A stretch of DNA of 64,000 nucleotides, taken from the NCBI GenBank assembly GCA_036346375.1, contig CM070520.1, positions 46,767,854 through 46,831,853 on the forward strand, written 5' to 3'. The stretch is from Guadua angustifolia. Lineage: Eukaryota; Streptophyta; Magnoliopsida; Poales; Poaceae. The stretch's first letter is position 1. Each line of letters starts with the position of its first letter. A program made the translations under genes and the position numbers. The notes under the pieces were generated by a model. That model searched no databases. It was not told where the DNA came from and saw only the letters and a list, made by a program, of their open reading frames with translations. Shown in pieces: positions 46,161-56,062 of this stretch.

Positions 46161-47097
46161 AGGAGCGCTATCACCACGCCATTGAGAGCGCTAGAGTGAT
46201 CCGAGTGAGCTTGTTAGCCCCTTCTTCCTCTTCGCCCATGGCAGTCGGTGTGTCTTTTTCTAATCTTCTTTCTTGTGATCCTCAGGCCCTAAGGGACTGC
46301 TCCGAGAGAAGGGATGCCATCCTCTGGGAGGTACTCCCAAAGCTCAAGCTGCAACAAGAGCACGAAGCCAACCTTGAGCGGGTCCATGCTGAATGTAGGG
46401 CCGAGGTCGAACGGGTCCGGAATGAGGGCCAACCGAGCTTCAAAAGCTTCTGGCCTAAGTTCAGTCCTTGCAGGAGGAGAAAATGAACCTGGCAGGCTCC
46501 CTCCGATGTAGGTGTCTTCAATCGTCTTGTCATGGGATTCGGATTGCTTGTCTTCTAATTCTTTTTCCTGTTGCAGCCCAGGACTTAGTCGTCACTGGTC
46601 TTCAAGGGGAACTTAAGGCGTCTGAGGAGTAGCTCAAGGCGCTGAAGAGTTCTGAACTCCAAGCCTGGACCAACTCAGAGAAGCTGGGTTAGGAGCTAGA
46701 GGGTATGTCCCCAACACGGCTTCACCTTTCTTCACATTTTTAGCGCCTTCGACGACGATCTGACTTGTTTGCAGAATATCCGAAGAAAGCACATTCACAA
46801 TTCTGCATTCTTAGTGAAAGGGTCAAGTCCGTAGAAGCATCCTGTGCCCATCACCGAGAAGCTTCTGAGGCGATGGTGAAGTTCCTGAACCCTGGAGAGG
46901 CGGGGCCGAGCAATGAGGATGAAATCATCCTTCGGCTGACAGAAGGGCCCGAGAAGCTCCGGACTCACATTCGGGAGATGGCGACCACGAGTGCAAGCCA
47001 GGCTCTAGCAATCCTGAAGTCTCTGTATCCCCGAGTGGATCTCGGAGCTGTCAGGGAGGGCTTCGCTGGAACCGTCGATGATGATCAAGTTGCTACC
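46160..47097 (+). pseudogene. Antisense coiled-coil gene of the minus-strand Tat element, part 1
   Basis: On the strand opposite to the Tat pol at 60600-64000. Readable parts are 46214-46470 (LRDCSERRDAILWEVLPKLK; HEANLERVHAECRAEVERVR), a helical middle (46580-46700) and 46774-47097 (FAEYPKKAHSQFCILSERVK; EDEIILRLTEGPEKLRTHIR; ATTSASQALAILKSLYPRVD). Likely introns: about 46509 (gtgtct) to 46577 (tgttgcag), and about 46703 (gtatgt) to 46774 (gtttgcag). Proteins annotated as 'putative gypsy type transposon' in grasses have this C-terminal style. The frame is interrupted at 47097 by the 12.9-kb insertion and resumes at 60019. Confidence 0.7.
47093..47097. repeat. Target-site duplication, left copy (CTACC)
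   Basis: ctacc directly before the LTR start; the identical copy follows the 3' LTR at 60014-60018. Confidence 0.92.
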
Positions 47098-47287
47098 TGT
47101 TTGCACCAGTTTTTGGAAACTACGAGAAGAATCGGCAGAAAGGGAGGAGTTTGAACGCAACACGAGGTGTTTTTGGGAAATTTGGATGGCTTACGGATAA
47201 AGATTGGAAGCAAGAGTCCAATTAGGAAACTATAGCCGATTCGGATTATGTCGTCGTATCGGATCAGCATTCGGATCGGTTGACGGG

Positions 47288-47295
47288 TATATAAG
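47288..47295 (+). promoter_or_regulatory. LTR TATA box (Tat element)
   Basis: TATATAAG; the same box lies in the 3' LTR at 59560-59567. Confidence 0.7.
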
Positions 47296-47443
47296 ACACG
47301 CTAAGGCTGCTTGAAGGGGAGAGACAGACGCACAACCAAACCACATCTACCAGTTTTTTTTAGCTTTTAGTCTTCTAGCTCTGTAATTTTTCCTTTGTAA
47401 GTCGACATTGATCAAATAAAGTTGCGAATCATCGATTGTTTGA

Positions 47444-48762
47444 GTTGCTTTTCCTAGTGCTACCGGCCTAGGGGCAGTAGCACCGGACCGTTGAGCATAA
47501 TTATGATTGATTAATGATTTTGTTTGATGCAATGCACTCATGTGAGTGGTTGCATGGATTGACTTTGAGTCAAGTCGTGGACTTGTGCTCGGATGCGTTG
47601 TTTGTTTATTCGTGTGCGGTGTTGCTCGAGGGCTAACGTGGTCGATGACGGACCGAACTAGGTTCATGGAGGAACCGAGGTTCGGGACTAGGTTCGAGGA
47701 AGGAATCGAGGTCCTGGTGGTCGAGGATGTCATGCGGACGCTCGGCTGAGAACGGCGGTGCACACGAAGGCTGGTTAGTCACGTGAGTGCGGCAGGCGGG
47801 CCGTACGCGTGCATGTGTGAATTTTGGGCTGTATGCATATATTGAGCCATGTGTTATTGGGCCAAATGGATATGTATACATGTGTTAGGGTTTCGAGTTG
47901 TATAAATAGACTTGAAAACCTAATCAATGAAGGGATCGCTTTTTCGGCGGCTGAGACTAAGCCGTTTTTCCAAGCGCGAGGTTTTTTTGTTCCTGCGGCC
48001 ATTGCACTCGGTGACGAGAAAATTAGCGTTGCGATTGCTTTGATCTTGGCTGTGCATGAGTTTTGCACGAGTGCTGGCGGCTGATCGTTGATTGCGAGAC
48101 GATTTTCTTGCGGCTCGGCAGAGAAAGGAAAAAACAAGAATCCGAGACGTCCGAGCGCAGCGTAACTTCGGCGCTACAGTATTCGCGAAGCTACAGTGTT
48201 TGGCGCTACAGTATCGCACGGCTACAGTGATTCGGTGCTACAGTGCGCGGACAAGGATTGCTAAGGTGATTCCGCTTTTGATTTGCTTCATTTTCTTTTA
48301 GTAGATTGAATCATTGTATCTCTTGATTCAACAAGTTTAATTTTGATTTGATCCATCTAGAACCTTCTTAGGGCATTAATTTAGTGTTCCTCAAAGTTTT
48401 GTTGGTTAATCTTTTATAGATTGTGATTAATCACGAAATTAGAGTTTGCTTGATTTTCGTCATATTCTGTCACAGCAAGCTTGCAGGATTTATAACTTTT
48501 GATCCGTAGATTCGATCGACCTGATTCTTTTTTTGTTAGATGCGTATTGGAATCTAGTTTCTTCTGTTCAAATTTCAGGTCAATCCGATAGCTAGATCTC
48601 CAGGAATTTACAATTTACCGAACGCATATACTCTGTTTTGTTGAATACGAAGCAATTATTTGAGTCCGAATTAGGGTGAATTTTTAGTAGATCAAAAAAT
48701 TTTGATTTTATCTTCCGCTCAATCATTCACCCCCCTCTGATTGTCGCCATCCGATCCTACAA
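47444..48762 (+). mobile_element. Solo LTR of a SIRE-like copia family
   Basis: 1319 bp absent from the 3' LTR of the host element, which reads straight through (gattgtttga|tcatcttcg). Its start (gtgctaccggcctaggggcagtagcacc) and end (ttcacccccctctg.ttcgccatc.cgatcct) resemble the LTR at 28679-30046, so it is the same or a sister family. TATA box TATAAATA at 47901-47908. No internal region remains, so LTR-LTR recombination removed it. No clear target duplication is seen. Confidence 0.85.
48171..48247 (+). repeat. CTACAGT array, about 16-bp period, 5 copies
   Basis: CTACAGT starts at 48174, 48191, 48206, 48222 and 48238 (steps 17, 15, 16, 16), each after gcg or gg. It lies in the solo LTR some 270 bp downstream of its TATA box, hence in transcribed LTR sequence. 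Confidence 0.9.
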
Positions 48763-49063
48763 TCATCTTCGATTTCTCCAGTCCGATTTGTTTCTTTTTT
48801 GTCGCAAGATCGCTTTTCGTAATCGATCTACCTTTTACCTTCGGATTAGTCTTAACCGGCTGATCTATTTACCTCGTTAATCGGCTTTCTGGCTGATTTC
48901 CGTTTTGGCCGATTCGTTTCCAGGATCGGCTTGATTGAATTTCACAGCTCTGTTCCATATCAATTGCAGGGTCAAATCGATTGGCACGCCTCGCACTTGA
49001 ACCCGGCGTTCGTCCGGTGTGTTGTGAGCTAGAAACCCTCTTCACGTTTTTGGCGTCAACACA

Positions 49064-49083
49064 TTTTTGGCACGCCTGGTGGG
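49064..49083 (+). other. Primer-binding site candidate (Tat element)
   Basis: tttttggcacgcctggtggg, three bases after the LTR end; the TGGCACGCC-type site recurs in grass gypsy elements. I did not identify the tRNA. Confidence 0.7.
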
Positions 49084-49096
49084 ACCGATCGGAAAG

Positions 49097-51900
49097 ATGA
49101 CTACAGGCAAGTCCACCGCACCAACCGATGTGAACACTGACGCCATAATCGTCCCTACCCTGGACGATTTAACCCCAGAGCAGCGCAAGGAAATCGAAGA
49201 TCAAAAAGCTGCTTTGGAGGAGTTGATGTTGGGTTGTTATCAGAAAACCCGACGAGGGGTCACGCAGAAGATGGCGCTCCCAACATTGAACCCCTTCGGT
49301 GAAAATGACGCTACGTCAAATTCAGTAAGCCGATATCTCCCGGCCCAAGCCGAATTGTCCGTTATGTTTGAGCAATCTGTGCATCATGCATTAATCAATC
49401 AATCATCGGCTTTGGTCACAACCTTAAAGCCGATGATAGAAAATAGCGTAAAAACAATTGCGCAGGAGTTGGCAACATCCGAGGATTCTTTGGATCCGCT
49501 GTACCACTCCCAACATATCTCAGATATTTCGTGGCACCAAATGCCAACACGATCAAGGCATCGGCACCCGCACCTTCGCTGATGCCAACCCAACCCACTG
49601 CGTTGGCACCAATAAATCCTCGCATAAATCCAGTGCCACATTACCATGCATATACCGATGCTGCCAAATCAGATCCATCGGCATCAGGTGTTTCCTACGT
49701 TCCATCGGCTCCTCAGCCGATTGAATTAGATAAAAACTATAAACCCCAAGGGGCATCTCAAGTTAGAAACCCGGTTCCATATAAAGTAGTTACATACACA
49801 GAGCCGTTCGTTCCATTGCCTGAGGTTACGGCTGCCAAAGCCGATGGGTACGAATCATGGCATCAACAGTACCCGTCTGCTAGGATAAGCCGACCAGCCG
49901 AGTTTACACTCGGGGGGCAAGATACCACTCATCACAATTGGTCAAACCCTAGTGTTCCATCGGCCAATAATATCAATTGGGCTGATCAGATTTCCATGGT
50001 CTTGAGAGATCAATTCGGACTACAGCCCAAAGAGAGAACAATCGGCTATAGAAAGCCTTACCCAGACTATATTGACCGCATGCCATATCCCCATAACTTT
50101 AGGATTCCCGATTTTGTAAAATTTTCAGGAGATGATTCAGTCACCACTTTAGAACATGTTGGACGATTTATCGCCCAGTGTGGTGAAGCAGCTCAGTCCG
50201 ATGGATTGAAGATTAGACTTTTTCCCTTGTCTTTATCAGGAACTGCTTTTAGTTGGTTTATCAATCTTCCTCCAAATTCAGTCCATTTTTGGAACGATTT
50301 AGAAAGTCGATTTCATGAATACTTTTTCTCTGGTAGTCTAGAGTTGAGAATTTCAGACCTGAGCGCTGTCCGGCAAAAGTTTGTCTAATCGGCTTCTGAT
50401 TATATTAGAAGATTTAGGGAGGTGCGAAATCGCTGCTTCAGTGTAGTATTGCCCGATAACCAACTAGCCGATTTAGCGTTTCAAGGGTTGATTCCCCCAC
50501 TTAAAGAAAAACTTGCTGGACAGGAGTTTACTGATTTAAGTCACCTGCTTCATCGTGTATCGGCACAGGAAAGCCGATATCTAAGTAAAGAATTCAAGGA
50601 CAAAATTAGACTAAATGGCAATGGAAAAGATAAAGCTAAAATAAACATAGTTGAGTATAGTTCAAGTGAAACTTCCAAAGATGAAGCAGACGTAAATATA
50701 GCCGAATGGATAAAGGGTTCTAAAAAACCACTTGTCTGTTCGTGGCTCAAGCCGACTAGGAGTAAGTCAGAGGTTAAATACGCTTTTGACGTATCCAAGT
50801 GCGACCGCATATTCAACATGTTGTTACAAGAGAAACTGATACGACTGCCTGAAGGACACACCATACCATCGGCCGATGAAATCAAGAAACGACGATATTG
50901 TAAATGGCATCATTCTTTTTCTCATAACACTAATGCTTGCAACATTTTTCGGCAACAAATACAGGCAGCTATTGAAGACGGTCGGCTCAAGTTTGCAGAG
51001 GAGCCGGCCATGGAAGTCGATGTCAATCCCTTTCCAATTAACATGGTTCAATGCTCCGGCAAAGGAAAACAGATTGACGATGAAAGACCCATAGCAACGC
51101 GGCAAGTCGACATAGAATCAAGCTCAAAAGAAGAAACACTGAAGATAACGATCGGCTCACTTCAAATTGAAGCCGATCGAGATGGGAAGAATTCAAGGAC
51201 TATGAAGCCAAAAGGGGAATTGCAGGTCGGACGATGGTACAAAGCCGAAAGATCTCCGCCTCGAAAACCAACATTTAAACCTAAGCTAACTTTTTCACAG
51301 TTGCTTGAGAAATATGAAAGGATAAGCCATCGGTAGGAGCAGCAGGCTCGCCGACCAGAGGAGCCGTATCGGCCAAACGGTGAGTTTCGGCCAAACAATT
51401 TGTATCGGCTAGACACGGCAGAAAGAGCTCATCAGAGATGTCCTTTCTGGCAATTCTGTTGGGAAAAGGGTATGGCATTACCATCTGCAAGGTCATGTCC
51501 CATGGAACATTACCCGCAAAGAAATTGGCCACGACAAATGGTGAAAGAGCAGCTATTTGACGCAACGCCGGATCGGATAGAGTCATGGCGTAGAAAGCCG
51601 ATAAAGGAAAGGCTGGGTGCACTGAATGAAGATGAAAAGGTCAAAACTACAGAAAATCTGGCTGGCAAGATTCGCAAGCCGATTGAGCCTAAACCTAGAT
51701 GGTGCCCAACAGGACTTAGTCGATCTCAACGAAGACGGCTTCAACGCCTAAGGACGCAAGAGATGAGGGAAGCAGAAGAAGAGAAATAAAGGGATAAAAC
51801 ATTCAATGAATTACGGCCAATTATCAAAAAAGAATGGAAGAGAAAAGAACAAGCCGATAGCAATTCGGACTCCGATGATTTGTTGTCACCAATAGTTCGA
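49097..51900 (+). pseudogene. Tat-lineage gag
   Basis: The ATG at 49097 (MTTGKSTAPTDVNTD) opens a frame to 49582. A shift near 49530 moves into the main gag frame, 49531-51336 and on to 51789. Gag core: YIDRMPYPHNFRIPDFVKFS; FIAQCGEAAQSDGLKIRLFP; LSGTAFSWFINLPPNSVHFW; LADLAFQGLIPPLKEKLAG. A CHCC-like patch near 50890 (RRYCKWHHSFSHNTNACNIF) replaces the usual knuckle. A TAA at 50386 and a TAG at 51334 interrupt the same frame. Gag forms particles. A C-terminal basic, glutamine-rich part leads into protease. Confidence 0.88.
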
Positions 51901-51914
51901 GACGACACCCCTCC

Positions 51915-52600
51915 ATGGACATCAACATGGTATTCACTCTACCAGCCGAGTTCAGAATTAAAACCGAATCGGCTACAGATGCGTTTGCTCAACTATGCTT
52001 AGGTGCACAAGATGCTATATTTGAAAAGCCGCAAGATCCTCATCGGCATCTTAAGCCGTTGTACTTGAAAGGCTATATCAATGGGAAGCCGATATCCAGG
52101 ATGCTTGTAGATGGTGGGGCTACTGTGAACTTGATGCCACTCACTACTTGCAAGAAGTTGGGCAAAACCGATGAAGACCTGATCAAGACAAACATGGTGC
52201 TGAATGACTTCACAGGCGATCCTACTGAAGCAAAAGGAGTGATGGTCACAGAACTAACCGTCGGTAGCAAAACTTTGCCGACCGCATTTTTTGTGATTGA
52301 AGCTAAAGGGAATTACAGTGTACTTCTCGGGCGAGATTGGATACATGCCAATTGCTGTATCCCCTCAACCATGCACCAGTTGCTCGTACAATGAAACGAA
52401 GATGAAGTTGAAGTCGTATCAGCTGACACATCGGCTCACATCGCAATGGCCAGTTCAGACGCAAATTGGCCGCACGATGAAGCAGAGTGCATATCAGGCA
52501 AAGCGTTAGACGATTGTGATTTTATATGCATTGGGAAATCAGGGTTTACGCCGATCAGTGTCAAGCCAGGCACGTTCGATCGGGCGAGTGAAGTCTTGAG
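51915..52600 (+). pseudogene. Tat-lineage aspartic protease
   Basis: MLVDGGATVNLMPLTTCKKL gives the D-G-G active-site variant usual in this lineage; SVLLGRDWIHANCCIPSTMH is the second conserved block. Open from 51915 to 52394, then a TGA; the same frame continues to about 52600. It would cleave the polyprotein in the particle. Frames change at both ends (about 51900 and 52600). Confidence 0.9.
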
Positions 52601-52603
52601 GAG

Positions 52604-54703
52604 ATGGAGTCAGCAGTGATCCGAATCTTACAGGACAAAGTAAAGGGCTATCGGCATACGATAAACTCGTGTGAAGCCATCGAAGACTTCCAGAGTGAAA
52701 AATTGGGTCAAGGTTTTACTTCTGCCGATATGCTTGAAGAAGTCGATATAGGAGAAGGGGATAGAAAAAGGCCAACTTTTGTTAGTGCAAATTTAGGTCT
52801 AGAATACAAAAGTAAGTTGGTCGAAATACTTAGGAAATACAGGGATTGTTTCGCTTGGGAATATTATGAGATTCCTGGATTAAGCCGACAATTAGTAGAG
52901 CATCGGCTGCCTATCAAGCCGGGGTATCGGCCATATAAACAGCCTCCTCGGCGTGTTAATCCAGAATTGTACGGTGTAATAAAAGAAGAAATCGAAAGGT
53001 TGCTGGAGGCCAGATTCATAAGGCCTTGCCGATATGCTGAATGGGTATCCAATATTGTTCCTGTTATGAAAAAGAATGGTAAGCTTCGGGTATGTGTAGA
53101 TTTCAGAGATTTGAATAAAGCTACACCGAAGGATGAATACCCCATGCCTATAGCCGACATGCTCATCGATGCTGCATCAGGTAATAAGATTATTAGTTTT
53201 CTTGATGGAAATGCCGGATATAACCAGATATTCATGGCAGAAGCCGATGTCCCTAAGACTGCCTTCAGATGTCCTGGCGCTCTAGGGTTGTACGAATGGA
53301 CTGTGATGACATTCGGCTTGAAAAACGCAGGTGCCACTTATCAGCGAGAGATGAATCTAATTTTTCATGATCTAATCGGCCACATTGTTGAGATATATAT
53401 TGATGATGTGGTGGTGAAATCTAAGGAGGATTGGCAACATTTGGCCGATTTAGAAAGAGTGCTTTAAAACACAATGGGCTCATGGATTAAAAATGAACCC
53501 TTTGAAATGCGCGTTTGGCGTGTCGGCTGGACAATTCCTTGGGTTAATGGTTCACCAGAGGGGCATTGAAGTCAACCGAACAAGGATCAAGGCCATAATG
53601 GACACAAAACCACCAACGCAAGAATGAGTTACGTGTTGATCGGCAAAATTAATTACTTAAGACGATTCATTTCGAATCTGTCTGGTAGAATTCAAGCTTT
53701 TACGCCATTACTAAAGTTAAAAGGTGATCAGAATTTTATATGGGGAGCCGATCAGCAAAAAGCTTTTGATGATATAAAGCAATATTTAGCATCACCGCCA
53801 GTCTTAGCTACACCTCGGAAAGGAATCCCGTTTAAGCTATATGTGTCGACTGAAAGCAAAACTATGGGGGCGGTTCTGGCGCAAGAAGTCGACGGCAAAG
53901 AACGAATAATATTTTATTTAAGCCGACGATTTTTGGATGCTGAAACCAGGTATCCTCCGGTAGAAAAGTTATGCCTATCCTTATATTTTCCTTGTACGAA
54001 ATTAAGGCATTATATATTAGCATTGACTTGCATAGTAGTATGCAGAACCGATATCATTAAATATATGATGTCTGCACCAATCTTGAGAGGACGACTTGGG
54101 AAGTGGGCTTATGCTCTAACCGAGTTCGATCTACAGTACGAATCGGCCAAAGCCATTAAAGGCCAAGCAATAGCCGATTTCATAACTGGATATGATACCA
54201 TGGCAGGAATAGTCGATGTAGCCCCATGGCAACTGTATTTTGATGGGTCGGTTTGTCAAGAGGGGAGTGGAATAGGTATTGTATTGATTTCGCCAAAAGA
54301 ACATGACATCGAGTTTGCATATCGGCTCAAAAGCCGATGCTCTAATAACCAGGCCGAGTATGAAGCATTGCTCAAAGGGCTGATGTTGGTAGATAGTATT
54401 GGGGCAAGAAATGTGGAAGCATATGGTGACTCATTACTGGTGGTACAACAAATTAAAGGAGATTTTAAATGCAACGATAAGGTGCTATCAAAGTATCTAG
54501 AGCATTGTCTCGAAGTCATCAACACTTTCACGTCATTCTGTATCGGCCATGTGCCCAGAGAGATGAATAACAAGGCCAACATCTTGGCTCAGTGCACTTC
54601 AGCTATAAGGAATACAAATCAATACGAGGCACTCGAAATGATCGACAAAATAGTGTCAGGTGTTGATAATGCCGATCGGAGGATAGAAATAAAAGCTACC
54701 TAA
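52604..54703 (+). pseudogene. Tat-lineage reverse transcriptase with two RNase H domains
   Basis: RT 52604-53467: RPYKQPPRRVNPELYGVIKE, RVCVDFRDLNKATPKDEYPM, FRCPGALGLYEWTVMTFGLK, then EIYIDDVVVKS (YIDD variant of the catalytic box). A stop and shift fall at 53465-53500. After 53624 come the RT connection and first RNase H (NYLRRFISNLSGRIQAFTPL; MGAVLAQEVDGKERIIFYLS). A second, archaeal-type RNase H is at 54225-54640 (WQLYFDGSVCQEGSGIGIVL; NNQAEYEALLKGLMLVDSIG; EAYGDSLLVVQQIKGDF). Two RNase H domains mark the Tat lineage. The frame is open through 54703. Confidence 0.93.
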
Positions 54704-54721
54704 TGAATCCATCCGCATCTA

Positions 54722-55933
54722 ATGCATTTAAAGGTTCGTCAAAAAGCTACCAAGTATGTTGTGCTAGAAGGAGAATTATACTATCGGACATTGGAAGGAT
54801 TGCTTCTGCGGTGTTTAGGCGATGAAGAGGCAAAGGTAGCTATGGGTGAAGTTCACGAAGGAATTTGCGGAGCACATCAATCGGCTCACAAAATGAAATG
54901 GATTTTAAGACGAACCAGGTATTTTTGGCCGACAATGTTGGAAGATTGTTTCAAGTATTACAAAGGGTGCCAAAGTTGTCAAAAGTTTGGGAATGTGCAA
55001 CTTGCACCAGCATCGGCTTTATACCCAATTATTAAACCATGGCCGTTCAGAGGATGGGGGATAGACGTAATCGGCCGAATATTCCCAGCGTCAAGCAAAG
55101 GTCATAAGTTTATTCTTGCAGCCACGGACTACTTCTCGAAATGGGTGGAAGCCGTTCCGCTTAAAAAGGTCACCAGCGTGGAAGCCATCGGCTTTGTTAA
55201 TGAACACATTATCCATCGATTCGGTATTCCTCAGACCATCACGACCGATCAAGGAACTGTGTTCATGTCTAACGACTTTAAAAACTTCGCAGAAAGTTTG
55301 GGTATCAAATTACTTAATTCATCACCATATTACGCTCAGGCTAATGGGCAAGCCGAATCATCAAACAAAACTCTGGTCAAGCTGATTAAAAGAAAAATTG
55401 ATGAAAAACCTCGAACTTGGCACACTACACTGTCAGAGTCCTTGTGGGCTTATCGGCTAGCGTTTCACGGATCGACTAAATTATCACCTTATCAGTTGGT
55501 ATATGGTCAGGAGGCCGTATTGCCCGTAGAAATAAATATTGAGTCTATGCGAGTAGCAAGACAAAACAATCTATCGGCTGATGAATACAAAGAATTGATG
55601 TTATGCAATTCGGACGATTTGGCGGAGCTAAGGCTGATTACATTAGATCGGCTCGAAAAGAACAAAAGAAGAGTTGCTAGGGCTTACAACAGAAAGGTTG
55701 TTCCTAAATCATTTAGTGAAGCCGATTTGGTTTGGAAAACGATATTGCCGATCGGTTCTAAGGATAATCGATTCGGCAAGTGGTCGCCAACGTGGGAAGG
55801 ACCTTACAAGATAAATCGGCCAGTTGGTGGAAATGCATACATACTCGAAACACTTGAAGGGTTGGTGTTACCGAAGGCAATTAACGGAAAATACCTAAAG
55901 CAGTACTACCCTAGCGTTTGGATCGGTGCGTAA
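54722..55933 (+). CDS. Tat-lineage integrase
   Basis: 403 codons without a stop, in phase with the upstream RNase H frame but separated from it by two stop codons (54701-54706). Zinc HHCC: HEGICGAHQSAHK and CFKYYKGCQSCQ. Catalytic core: WGIDVIGRIFPAS (first Asp), TITTDQGTVFMSNDF (second Asp) and AQANGQAESSNKTLVK (Glu), so D, D and E are all present. The C-terminal SPTWEGPYKINRP is the GPY-like motif; no chromodomain follows, as expected for Tat. It inserts the cDNA into the genome. It is the best preserved protein of the element but can only be made as part of a polyprotein that is broken upstream. Confidence 0.92.
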   Translation: MHLKVRQKATKYVVLEGELYYRTLEGLLLRCLGDEEAKVAMGEVHEGICGAHQSAHKMKWILRRTRYFWPTMLEDCFKYYKGCQSCQKFGNVQLAPASALYPIIKPWPFRGWGIDVIGRIFPASSKGHKFILAATDYFSKWVEAVPLKKVTSVEAIGFVNEHIIHRFGIPQTITTDQGTVFMSNDFKNFAESLGIKLLNSSPYYAQANGQAESSNKTLVKLIKRKIDEKPRTWHTTLSESLWAYRLAFHGSTKLSPYQLVYGQEAVLPVEINIESMRVARQNNLSADEYKELMLCNSDDLAELRLITLDRLEKNKRRVARAYNRKVVPKSFSEADLVWKTILPIGSKDNRFGKWSPTWEGPYKINRPVGGNAYILETLEGLVLPKAINGKYLKQYYPSVWIGA

Positions 55934-56062
55934 TTAAAGTACAACATTCGGGAATGAATCGGTTAATCAGCCGATTAAATAAGATAAACATAATCGATTA
56001 AACAGCCGACTAAGAGTATCACAAAAGTAAGCAAAAGGACATTGTTTCAACACGGCACAAGT

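Larger units (their letters stand above)
47098..49061 (+). repeat. 5' LTR of the Tat element, split by a solo LTR
   Basis: Two parts, 47098-47443 and 48763-49061 (together about 645 bp), align end to end with the 3' LTR 59370-60013. TATA box TATATAAG at 47288-47295; poly(A) signal-like aataaa at 47415-47420. Confidence 0.94.
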
